From Nostoc cf. commune SO-36 (GTDB lineage: Bacteria > Cyanobacteriota > Cyanobacteriia > Cyanobacteriales > Nostocaceae): a stretch of 64,000 nucleotides of DNA. A model generated the notes under the pieces. That model saw nothing but the letters and a program-made list of their open reading frames with translations, was not told the DNA's origin and ran no database searches. The DNA is taken from NCBI RefSeq assembly GCF_023734775.1, contig NZ_AP025732.1, positions 434,001 to 498,000 of the forward strand, read 5' to 3'. Below are positions 8,349 through 16,365 of this stretch, in pieces. Positions within the stretch are counted from its first letter, which is position 1. Every line of letters starts with the position of its first letter. A program made the translations under genes and the position numbers.

Positions 8349-10013
8349 ATGAACCATATCAGTCGGTCAATTGGGAATTTTAGATTGAGGATTTCGACTT
8401 TGCTCACTCGCACGATTTTGGATTGGTCAGATCAAGCATCTGTCAGATTACGGCGGTTATTTATCACTTTGTTGACTTCGATTATTCTCTCGTGGGGATT
8501 GCTGCCAGAAGTCGCTCTGGCTCAAACTCAGACAGCACCTCCTCAAGAAGCCAAAACTCAAACCCCGCCAGTTCAAAGTTCGATTCAACCTTACCTGGAT
8601 CGAGTAATCAAGCAGTTAACGGAGTTTCGCCTCGACAATGGTCTAAAATTCATTGTCTTGGAACGACATCAAGCACCTGTAGTTTCTTTTCTTACTTATG
8701 CAAATGTCGGTGGAGTGGATGAGCCAGATGGCAAAACTGGTGTAGCTCACTTTCTCGAACATTTGGCGTTCAAAGGCACAACGCGTATAGGTACAGAAGA
8801 CTACAAAAAAGAAAAACCACTATTAGAAGCTTTAGAGCAGTTGGATGCTCAAATTAGAACAGCGAAAGCTAATGGCAAAAAAGATGAGGTTGCTCGGTTA
8901 GAAACTGAGTTTAAGCAAGTAGAAGCGCAAGCAGGCAAGCTAGTCAAGCAGAACGAATTGGGGCAAATTGTCGAACAAGCGGGAGGTGTGGGTTTAAATG
9001 CCAATACTTCAATTGAAGCCACGCGTTATTTTTACAGTTTTCCTGCTAATAAGCTGGAACTGTGGATGTCATTGGAATCGGAGCGATTTCTTGATCCTGT
9101 AATTCGTCGTGAGTTTTATAAAGAGAAAGATGTAATTTTAGAAGAACGACGGCTGCGGGTGGAGAATTCACCCATTGGATTGATGGTGGAAAAATTTATC
9201 GATACTGCTTACAAAGTCCATCCCTACAGGCGTCCAATAATTGGTTATGACCAAGATATCCGCAATCTGACACCAGAAGATGTGCAAAAGTTTTTTGATA
9301 CTTACTACGTACCAAGTAATTTAGCGATCGCTATTGTCGGAGATGTTAACCCGGCTGAAGTGAAAAAACTAGCGCAAACTTATTTTGGCCGCTATAAAGC
9401 AAAAACCAAAGCTGTTGAACAAATCCCAGTCGAACCGCCACAAAAACAAACGCGGGAAGTCACTTTACAGCTACCTTCTCAGCCCTGGTATTTAGAAGGT
9501 TATCATCGTCCGGCAGTTACTCATCCAGATAATGCAACCTATGAAATCATCGGTAGTTTATTAAGTGATGGGCGCACATCTCGGCTGTATAAGTCTTTGG
9601 TAGAAAAGCAGCGTTTGGCGCTAAATGCTCAAGGTTACAGTGGTTTTCCTGGAGATAAGTACCCAAACCTGATGTTATTCTATGCTCTCACGGCTCCTGG
9701 TCATACAGTTGATGAGGTGGGGGTGGCTTTGCGCCAAGAAATTGACAAATTAAAAACTGAGCCTGTCGCGGCGGCTGATTTGGAACGGGTGAAAACTCAA
9801 GCACGGGCGGGTTTGTTACGTACTCTCGATTCAAATATGGGAATGGCTCAACAATTGTTGGAATATGAGGTGAAAACTGGCTCTTGGCGAAATTTGTTTA
9901 AGCAGTTGGATGATATTTCGGCGGTGACAACGGCTGATATTCAACGGGTGGCAAAGCAGACGTTTACGGCTGAGAATCGCACAATTGGTAAGTTGTTGTC
10001 GAAAGAAGGATGA
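8349..10013 (+). CDS. M16 family zinc metallopeptidase, catalytic subunit
   Basis: 554 residues. An N-terminal hydrophobic segment (about 36-58, ending ALAQT) suggests export or membrane anchoring. The zinc motif HFLEH (in GVAHFLEHLAFKGT, about residue 137) is the inverted HxxEH of M16 peptidases. Unusually, about 60 charged residues (KKEKPLLEALEQLDAQIRTA and onward) separate it from the downstream conserved NANTSIEATRYFYSFP. Two M16 domains follow, with the second domain around YEIIGSLLSDGRTSRLYKSLVEKQ. The next gene is a second M16 protein lacking the zinc site. Such pairs often act as heterodimers in which only one partner is catalytic (family knowledge). Confidence 0.9.
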   Translation: MNHISRSIGNFRLRISTLLTRTILDWSDQASVRLRRLFITLLTSIILSWGLLPEVALAQTQTAPPQEAKTQTPPVQSSIQPYLDRVIKQLTEFRLDNGLKFIVLERHQAPVVSFLTYANVGGVDEPDGKTGVAHFLEHLAFKGTTRIGTEDYKKEKPLLEALEQLDAQIRTAKANGKKDEVARLETEFKQVEAQAGKLVKQNELGQIVEQAGGVGLNANTSIEATRYFYSFPANKLELWMSLESERFLDPVIRREFYKEKDVILEERRLRVENSPIGLMVEKFIDTAYKVHPYRRPIIGYDQDIRNLTPEDVQKFFDTYYVPSNLAIAIVGDVNPAEVKKLAQTYFGRYKAKTKAVEQIPVEPPQKQTREVTLQLPSQPWYLEGYHRPAVTHPDNATYEIIGSLLSDGRTSRLYKSLVEKQRLALNAQGYSGFPGDKYPNLMLFYALTAPGHTVDEVGVALRQEIDKLKTEPVAAADLERVKTQARAGLLRTLDSNMGMAQQLLEYEVKTGSWRNLFKQLDDISAVTTADIQRVAKQTFTAENRTIGKLLSKEG

Positions 10014-10124
10014 AAAACGTAGACGCATTAGCGAAGCGGTAGCGACGAAGGAGCGTCAGCGGCTTGCCGTAGGCTACCGCAAAGGATGAAAAACGAACCG
10101 CAAAGGGCGCAAAGGAAGAAAGAT

Positions 10125-11642
10125 ATGCAGAGGTATCAGGTGAAAGGCAAAACGCAGATAGGGTTGAAAATTCAAAAGAGGAAGGGTCTGATTTATGCTT
10201 TGGTTGCTGTTTTTGCGTGTTTACTTTTAACTTGTAATTTTTCTCTGGCAGCGACGGCTGAGGCAAAGTATTACACGGAGTTACAGCTACCACCGCTACC
10301 TGAAATCAAGTTACCCAAGTATGAGCGGTTTGTGCTGCAAAACGGCTTGGTTGTCTATTTGATGGAGGATCACGAGTTACCGTTGGTGAATGGTACGGCC
10401 TTTGTGCGGACAGGAAATCGCTTGGAACCATTGGAGAAAGTTGGGTTGGCTGGTTTTACAGGCGCGGTGATGCGAACTGGAGGAACTAAGCAGCATTCCC
10501 CTGATGAACTCAACGAGATGTTGGAACAACGCGCGGCATCTGTGGAAGTTAGTATTGCTGAAGCTTCTGGTAGTGCTAGCTTTGATGCCCTCAGTGAAGA
10601 TTTAGAAACAGTGTTTGGGCTGTTTGCTGAGGTGCTGCGATCGCCAGTATTTGCTCAAGAAAAGCTAGACTTGGCTAAGACACAAGCTAAAGGTGGCATT
10701 GCCCGTCGTAATGACAATCCAGATAGTATTGCTAGTCGAGAATTTAAGAAATTGATCTATGGGAAAGATAGCCCTTACGCTCGCACAGTAGAGTATGCGA
10801 CGGTGGATCAGGTTAAGCGTGAGGATTTGCTCAAGTTTTATCAGCAATATTTCCACCCTAATAATATGATTTTGGGGATTGTGGGGGATTTTGATGCTAA
10901 GAAAATGCGATCGCTCATTCAAGCTAAATTTGGCGATTGGAACCGTAACCCAGGTATTGCCAAACCTGCATTACCAAAGGTTTTGCCAGCTAATACAGGT
11001 GGAGTATTTTTTGTAAATCAGCCACAACTAACCCAAAGTAGTGTACTTATCGGGCATTTAGGCGGACGCTTCGATAGTCCTGATTATGCGGCGCTGGATG
11101 TATTGAATGGGGTGTTAAATGGATTTGGCGGACGCTTATTTAATGAAGTGCGATCGCGTCAAGGTTTAGCTTACTCTGTTTATGGCCAGTGGAGTCCCCG
11201 CTACGATTATCCTGGTATGTTTATTGCTGGTGGAGAAACGCGATCGGATGCTACCGTCCAGTTTGTCAAAGCTTTACAAAGTGAAATCAAGCGCATTCAA
11301 ACTCAAAAAGTGACTGCCAAAGAACTTGCTTTTGCCAAAGAATCTACACTCAATTCTTTTGTATTCAACTTTCAAGACCCCAGCCAAACCTTATCACGGT
11401 TGATGCGATACGAATATTACGGCTATCCTGCTGATTTTCTCTTTAGCTATCAAAAAGCCGTCGCCGCCACCACAGCAGCTGATGTCCAACGGGTAGCACG
11501 AGAATACCTCAAACCAGAAAAAATTGTGACTCTAGTAGTGGGGAATCAAGCCGCTATTCAACCACCATTGACGCAGCTAGCGGCACAGGTGACACCAATA
11601 GATGTAACGATTCCTGGTTCACGGCCACAGGCTAAGAATTAA
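10125..11642 (+). CDS. M16 family peptidase-like protein, non-catalytic partner
   Basis: About 505 residues from ATG 10125, which has AAGGAAG just upstream. An ATG at 10086 is in frame but lies in repeat-like sequence. A signal or anchor segment (GLIYALVAVFACLLLTCNFSLA) precedes two M16 domains. Where active enzymes have HxxEH this protein has GLAGFTGAVMRTGGT, so all three zinc-site residues are replaced. The substrate-cleft arm GGRLFNEVRSRQGLAYSVYG is kept. This is the pattern of the non-catalytic half of a heterodimeric M16 protease. The 110-bp gap from the catalytic gene contains a fragment of the repeat found in the MITE family. Confidence 0.88.
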   Translation: MQRYQVKGKTQIGLKIQKRKGLIYALVAVFACLLLTCNFSLAATAEAKYYTELQLPPLPEIKLPKYERFVLQNGLVVYLMEDHELPLVNGTAFVRTGNRLEPLEKVGLAGFTGAVMRTGGTKQHSPDELNEMLEQRAASVEVSIAEASGSASFDALSEDLETVFGLFAEVLRSPVFAQEKLDLAKTQAKGGIARRNDNPDSIASREFKKLIYGKDSPYARTVEYATVDQVKREDLLKFYQQYFHPNNMILGIVGDFDAKKMRSLIQAKFGDWNRNPGIAKPALPKVLPANTGGVFFVNQPQLTQSSVLIGHLGGRFDSPDYAALDVLNGVLNGFGGRLFNEVRSRQGLAYSVYGQWSPRYDYPGMFIAGGETRSDATVQFVKALQSEIKRIQTQKVTAKELAFAKESTLNSFVFNFQDPSQTLSRLMRYEYYGYPADFLFSYQKAVAATTAADVQRVAREYLKPEKIVTLVVGNQAAIQPPLTQLAAQVTPIDVTIPGSRPQAKN

Positions 11643-11696
11643 TTGCATAGGTAGACACTGAATAGAATAGCACTAAGTTAAGACACAGCCCCTGCC

Positions 11697-11765
11697 CTAA
11701 CTGGTTCCTAGCCTCCAGGCTGGGAACCGATTCTCGGAGGCTCCGCCTCCAGTGGCTTGACTAGA
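11697..11765. repeat. Small palindromic repeat (CTGGGAACGAGA family)
   Basis: GC-rich inverted motifs (CTCCAGGCTGGGAACC, GGAGGCTCCGCCTCC) match the style of the elements at 34582-34688 and 62731-62832. It lies downstream of the M16 genes. No coding potential. Confidence 0.5.
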
Positions 11766-11932
11766 GGGAGCAGCCCATTCGGAATACGTTTATACAAGTC
11801 AAATCGCAAGGCTTAGATTCTCGACTTCTTCGAGAAGTCAGGTATCTGGTTTTTCAAATAATTTCCTTTGCTATCGGGAAATGACTGAGGACGAATTGGA
11901 GTAATAAATAGAAACTAAATCAGGAACCAAAA

Positions 11933-11960
11933 CCTCTGGGAACTCCAGGGGTTTTTTTTT
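11933..11960 (+). terminator. Intrinsic terminator (or 3' end of a small RNA)
   Basis: The stem CCTCTGG / CCAGGGG (11933-11951, one G-U pair) is followed by nine T residues. It is about 290 bp past the M16 stop, so it may instead terminate a small transcript starting in the interval; no promoter was identified. Confidence 0.6.
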
Positions 11961-12003
11961 AACAGTGTAGGTTGTGTTGAGGAACGAAACCCAACATATC
12001 TGC

Positions 12004-12149
12004 CAATACGGTTCAGTTAAGGTTAAAACTCTGTTATCCAAGTCAATTTTTTAACGTAGACGCTTCGGCTTGCCGCAGGCTACCGCCGAGGCGCAGAGGA
12101 CGCAGAGAGAAGAAAGAGAAGAAAAAAATTGCTTAACTGAACTGTATTG
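12004..12149 (+). mobile_element. MITE-like element, copy 1 (146 bp)
   Basis: It begins CAATACGGTTCAGTTAAG and ends CTTAACTGAACTGTATTG, giving 18-bp terminal inverted repeats with one mismatch. The interior is the ACGTAGACGCTTC...GGCGCAGAGGACGCAGAG block shared with copies at 12640-12806 and 62841-63031. No target duplication is visible at this copy. There is no coding sequence. Confidence 0.8.
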
Positions 12150-12250
12150 ACCAATTCTTCCTTGATGGTACAAGCCCCTAAATTCATTTATGGATAGATA
12201 AGTTTTAAACAATGCAGGGTTCAAGCCCCCGGATTTATCCGTGGGCATTA

Positions 12251-12284
12251 ATTGCGAATTGCGAATTGCGAATTGCGAATTGTG
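12251..12284. repeat. Heptamer tandem repeat (GCGAATT)4
   Basis: Four perfect tandem copies of GCGAATT with flanking partials. Just upstream (about 12168-12235) are two small hairpins (CCCCTAAATTCATTTATGG and CCCGGATTTATCCG) that resemble transposon-end hairpins, but no element could be delimited. Confidence 0.7.
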
Positions 12285-12325
12285 CTGACATATCTGCCCA
12301 ATTTTTTGGAAAACAATTAGTTTGT

Positions 12326-12635
12326 TTATTCTCCGGCGAGTTGCCGCGCAATATCCATGTTTGCTGCCAGTACACGCACGATTTCAACGGGGTTCTCACC
12401 TTGGTATATCAGAAAATATCGGGGCTGCACCAACCAGAAACGGACGGGAAGCGGAGTCAGGTCGTAACTGATACTTTCCTATTCTGGGGTTGTCTGTGAG
12501 TAATTCACAGGCACAAAGAAGCTTGTCTAGCATCTGTTCGGCGGCATCCAGATTATCTCGCGCGATATAAGCATAAATTCCCGCAAGGTCGTTTTCTGCT
12601 TGCGGCGAGAGAATATACAGTTTTGGGTTGGTCAC
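12326..12635 (-). pseudogene. parE: ParE/RelE-family toxin, frameshifted
   Basis: The protein starts at GTG 12635 (MTNPKLYILSPQAENDLAGI) and follows the ParE fold through LTDNPRIGKYQLRP. As written, the frame then changes to a short tail and stops at 12396. In the +1 frame the normal end continues: DLTPLPVRFWLVQPRYFLIY, then ENPVEIVRVLAAN and a stop at 12326. Loss of one 5-bp unit from CCTGACCTGA would explain the shift exactly. ParE-type toxins inhibit gyrase, RelE-type cleave mRNA; this copy should be inactive. The GTG start lies inside the target duplication of the MITE that separates it from its antitoxin. Confidence 0.8.
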
Positions 12636-12639
12636 AACG

Positions 12640-12806
12640 CAATACGGTTCAGTTAAGGCTAAAACTCTGTTATCAAATTCAACTTTTTAACGTAGACGCT
12701 TCTCTACGAGACGCTACGCGAACGGCTTGCCGCAGGCTACCGCCAAGGCGCAGAGGACGCAGAGAGAAGAATGAGAAGGAAAAAATTGCTTAACTGAACT
12801 GTATTG
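12640..12806 (+). mobile_element. MITE-like element, copy 2 (167 bp), inserted between parD and parE
   Basis: It begins CAATACGGTTCAGTTAAG and ends CTTAACTGAACTGTATTG. Perfect 10-bp direct repeats GGTCACAACG flank it at 12630-12639 and 12807-12816. The interior matches copy 1 plus a CTCTACGAGACGCTACGCGAA insert. On the minus strand the duplicated target reads CGTTGTGACC, which contains the TGA stop of parD and the GTG start of parE. Confidence 0.9.
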
Positions 12807-12808
12807 GG

Positions 12809-13075
12809 TCACAACGGTTTTTTGAGCAATTGTTGCGCCTTGTTGCGGATGCGCTCCCGCGCACCTTCTCCGGGAAGACCTTGTGCATTATCAAGCTCAG
12901 AAAGACCAATAGCAATTTGCTCATTGAGCCACAATTTATATTCCTCGGAATGGTCGTTAAAGCGTTTCAAAAGACGCAACCCCTCCCGAATCACCTCACT
13001 TTGAGAATGGTATAAGCCTGACTCAACTTGCATTTGCACGAAGGCTTCCAACTCAGGAGTAAGAGAAATATTCAT
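12809..13075 (-). CDS. parD: ParD-family antitoxin (CopG/ribbon-helix-helix)
   Basis: 88 residues. The N-terminal ribbon-helix-helix is evident: MNISLTPELEAFVQMQVESG, then YHSQSEVIREGLRLL. The C-terminal half (EEYKLWLNEQIAIGLSELD) is the ParD toxin-wrapping helix. It normally autoregulates the operon and neutralises ParE. Its stop TGA once overlapped the parE GTG start; a 167-bp MITE now separates them without altering the ParD protein. With the toxin frameshifted it is probably an orphan antitoxin. Confidence 0.88.
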   Translation of the reverse strand: MNISLTPELEAFVQMQVESGLYHSQSEVIREGLRLLKRFNDHSEEYKLWLNEQIAIGLSELDNAQGLPGEGARERIRNKAQQLLKKPL

Positions 13076-13281
13076 ATACTTACTTCTTTATAACAAGAAT
13101 AGATATTATAATAACAGTTTTTGTTATTGCTGCTTCCTAGTGAAAACTTTTGCAAAGAGCTAAAAAATGTAACCAAGCACAGATGATATGCGATCGCACT
13201 CATACTTCTCGGCATATACTTTTAAAGAAATGTGACATTTAATTGCGCTATTGCAAAAGTCAGCTTTACATAAGTTCAGTT

Positions 13282-15561
13282 ATGAGCCAGTCTGAATATA
13301 CTACAGCCCAAACTACTGCCCTGATTAACCACGATCGCAAACCTATTCATCTAACTGGCTCTATTCAACCTCATGGCGTTCTCCTGGCACTCAGTACTCA
13401 GCTAGAGATCCTACAAGTTAGCAATAATACTCAAGTATATTTGGGCAAAGAGCCAAAAGATTTGCTCGGTCAACCTTTGAGCTATTTACTTGACCCTGGG
13501 CAAGTGGAAATTGTCAAGCAGTGTTTGGTGAAAAAAATTGGCAGTTCTAATACGTTTAAAGTATTAAGAAACACTTTAAATGGTGAACAATACTTTGATG
13601 CCATTGCTCATCGTACAGAAGAGGCTGTGATTCTGGAGCTAGAACCGACGGACTCTGAATCGGAGTTGAGTTTCTTAAGCTTTCATAGTTTGGCGGGTGA
13701 AGCGATCGCTAAAATGCAAAGCACATCAAACCTGATAGAATTTTTGCATTCGGTAGCTAAAGAAGTCCAAAAAATCATCGGTTTTGATCGGGTAATGGTC
13801 TATCAATTTGACCAGTCGGAAGCGGGTTCTGTTGTTGCAGAAGTTAAACGAGAAGATTTATCACCTTATTTAGGACTCCACTATCCTGCTACAGACATTC
13901 CAGCCCAGGCTAGGGAGTTATACACACGCTGCTTTCTCCGATTTCTCCCCGATTTGACCGTTGAACCGATTAAACTAGTTCCAACCGAAAATACGACAAC
14001 ACATCAGCCGCTTGATTTAAGCTACTGTGTGCTACGAAGTTTTGATCAGTGTTGTACTCAATATCATCAAAATATGGGCGTGAATGCTCTTTTGGTGATT
14101 TCCCTCGTGCAAGAGCAGAAGCTTTGGGGATTAATATCCTGTCATCATCAAACACCAAAGTATGTTTCTTACGAAGTCCGCAAGATGTGCGAATTTTTAG
14201 GACAAATTGTGTCTTCAGAATTAGCACACAAAATTAGTCACTCGGAATGGGACTATAAAGTAAAACTCAAATCGCTACAGTCTGAGTTTCTAGAGTCCAT
14301 TTCCCAAGCAGATAATTTTATCGATGCCTTAATCAAACCTGAAATCCGGTTGCTCGATCTTGTTAGTGCTTCAGGAGCGGCGGTTTGTCTGGATAATGAA
14401 ATTACCCTTGTAGGGACAGCACCGAATATTCATCAAGTTCAGGCATTAATTGAATGGGCGGATATCCAAGTTAGTGATAACTTGTTTTCTACTGATTCTC
14501 TGCCCAAGCTTTACCCAGAAGCGCTCATATTTAAAGATACAGCTAGTGGCTTGTTACTACTGCGGATTTCTAAAGTCCGGCGCTATTACATTCTTTGGTT
14601 TCGCCCCGAAGTTATCCAAACAGTACACTGGGCAGGTAATCCCAACGAATCCATGCAAACCCAGGCAGATGGTAGCATTACCCTATCTCCGCGAAAATCT
14701 TTTGAACAATGGCAAGAAACAGTTAGATTAACTTCTCTACCTTGGAAAGCTTGTGAACTTGACAGTGCGATCGCTCTGAGAAATGCGATCGTTGGTATTG
14801 TACTATCGAAGGCGGATGAATTAGCTAAAATCAACCTGGAGTTAGAGCGCAGCAACCAAGAACTAGCATCCTTTGCCTACGCCGCTTCTCATGACCTCAA
14901 GGAACCTTTACGAGGCATTTATAATTTTTCGACAGTGCTGTTAGAAGACTATGCCCAAGTATTAGATGATGACGGAATTGAGTGTTTGCAAACAGTAGTA
15001 TCCTTATCTGTACGGATGGAAACTCTGATTGATGCCCTACTGCGACTCTCGCAGTTAGGACAAGCGCAACTGCGCTTGCAAGCAACTGACATCAACAAAT
15101 TACTCAACGAAGTAATTGACGTTTTTCGTGCTAGTCGCCAAGACTCTCAGTTTGTAGATATTCGCATTCCTCGGCCTTTACCAACAATTTTGTGTGACCG
15201 AATTCTCGTTAATGAAGTCTTCAGTAATCTGCTTGGCAATGCCTTTAAATACAACGATAAGGCAGAGCAATGGATGGAAATTGGCTACCTTTCTCAAGAA
15301 GAGGCAGGGGGAGAAGAACTATTAGCCCATACCCAATCCCCAATCACTTTTTACATCCGCGATAACGGTATTGGAATTCCACAGCATCATCTAGCAACCA
15401 TCTTTAGATTATTTAAGCGGCTCCACTCTCAGCAAAAGTATGGTGGTGGAGCCGGTGCAGGACTAGCTATTGTTAAGAAGATTGTTGAGCTTCATAACGG
15501 TAAAGTTTGGGTTGAATCTACCGTCGGCGTTGGCTCGATATTCTATTTTACGCTGGAATAG
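13282..15561 (+). CDS. cphA: Cyanobacterial phytochrome sensor histidine kinase (CphA type)
   Basis: About 759 residues from ATG 13282 (TTG 13243 is an unlikely alternative). Order: PAS-like (HDRKPIHLTGSIQPHG, 17-120), GAF chromophore domain (140-320) with YPATDIP, PHY (330-500), HisKA with FAYAASHDLKEPLRG, and HATPase with NLLGNAFKYND, DNGIGIP and GAGAGLAIVKK. The N-terminal bacteriophytochrome cysteine is replaced by His17. The Cph1-type bilin cysteine is present at about residue 257 in LRSFDQCCTQYHQNMGV, so phycocyanobilin attachment is expected. The residue after it is Cys258 where phytochromes normally keep His. A Rcp-type regulator follows by 52 bp, as in cphA-rcpA. Red/far-red sensing is inferred. 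Confidence 0.88.
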   Translation: MSQSEYTTAQTTALINHDRKPIHLTGSIQPHGVLLALSTQLEILQVSNNTQVYLGKEPKDLLGQPLSYLLDPGQVEIVKQCLVKKIGSSNTFKVLRNTLNGEQYFDAIAHRTEEAVILELEPTDSESELSFLSFHSLAGEAIAKMQSTSNLIEFLHSVAKEVQKIIGFDRVMVYQFDQSEAGSVVAEVKREDLSPYLGLHYPATDIPAQARELYTRCFLRFLPDLTVEPIKLVPTENTTTHQPLDLSYCVLRSFDQCCTQYHQNMGVNALLVISLVQEQKLWGLISCHHQTPKYVSYEVRKMCEFLGQIVSSELAHKISHSEWDYKVKLKSLQSEFLESISQADNFIDALIKPEIRLLDLVSASGAAVCLDNEITLVGTAPNIHQVQALIEWADIQVSDNLFSTDSLPKLYPEALIFKDTASGLLLLRISKVRRYYILWFRPEVIQTVHWAGNPNESMQTQADGSITLSPRKSFEQWQETVRLTSLPWKACELDSAIALRNAIVGIVLSKADELAKINLELERSNQELASFAYAASHDLKEPLRGIYNFSTVLLEDYAQVLDDDGIECLQTVVSLSVRMETLIDALLRLSQLGQAQLRLQATDINKLLNEVIDVFRASRQDSQFVDIRIPRPLPTILCDRILVNEVFSNLLGNAFKYNDKAEQWMEIGYLSQEEAGGEELLAHTQSPITFYIRDNGIGIPQHHLATIFRLFKRLHSQQKYGGGAGAGLAIVKKIVELHNGKVWVESTVGVGSIFYFTLE

Positions 15562-15613
15562 TTTAAGATAGTAGCTAAATATATATTTTTGTTAAGTTCT
15601 TTTAATACCACGA

Positions 15614-16087
15614 ATGATAAAAAAACTTCATGAACCTCTGCTCGTTGTTGAGGACAGCAATGAAGATTTTCGGATTCTGCAACGTCTGATGCAGCGTATG
15701 TCCGTCCAGAACCCTATACATCGCTGCACTAATGGAGATGAGGTTTTAGAGTTTCTCTCTCAACAGGGAAATGATGTCTACAGTAAAGACGAAGACCCAC
15801 CCAACTCTAAAGTAGCATTACGACCTTCTGTAATCTTGCTCGATCTGAATTTGCCAGGTATTGATGGCCGTGATATTTTAGATCGGCTCAAGCAAGACAA
15901 TAGTTTCAAAGGAATCCCCATCGTTGTTTTTACTACATCATCTAACCCCAAGGATATTGAATTGTGCTACCAAAAGGGTGCAAATGGATATCTGGTAAAG
16001 CCGATGGATGCTCAGGAATTAAAAAAGACGATTCAGGCATTTGTGGATTACTGGCTTGAAGCCAATACGCCGCCCGTCTTGGATTAA
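15614..16087 (+). CDS. rcpA: Rcp1-type response regulator
   Basis: 157 residues, a single receiver domain. The acidic pair is in VVEDSNEDF, the phospho-acceptor Asp in SVILLDLNLPGIDG, the Thr in VVFTTSS and the Lys in GYLVKPMD. There is no output domain. The extra C-terminal helix (TIQAFVDYWLEANTPP) is typical of Rcp1/RcpA regulators that take phosphate from cyanobacterial phytochromes. It follows the phytochrome gene by 52 bp and is likely co-transcribed. Confidence 0.9.
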   Translation: MIKKLHEPLLVVEDSNEDFRILQRLMQRMSVQNPIHRCTNGDEVLEFLSQQGNDVYSKDEDPPNSKVALRPSVILLDLNLPGIDGRDILDRLKQDNSFKGIPIVVFTTSSNPKDIELCYQKGANGYLVKPMDAQELKKTIQAFVDYWLEANTPPVLD

Positions 16088-16365
16088 TTTGTTTGTATTT
16101 TGTTAATCAGGCAGTAGGGATATCAGGATAATAAAAGAGATCGCTCAGAGGGCACAGCGACACTTTCCTCTTTGAGTCACTGTGTTTGCTTGTCTCTGGT
16201 AGATGTTTTTTCCCCATCTTCCTGTTTTTACTAGTTCTATTGCTTTAGATTTACTAAATAATTTAGATTTTATTTATACTTATTTTATATTATTTTTAGA
16301 ATTATGCAATAAAAACCCAATCTGGATAAAAGGGATCTATATGGCTCCCCGATCCTCACAACCTT

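Noticed and set aside
10014..10124. N-terminal extension of the second M16 protein from ATG 10086
   Set aside because: It lies in repeat-like sequence (CGCAAAGGGCGCAAAGGAAG); ATG 10125 has a better ribosome-binding site.
12165..12245. tRNA-like GGTTCAAGCCCC sequence
   Set aside because: No acceptor stem or anticodon arm can be formed; it is more like a transposon-end hairpin pair.
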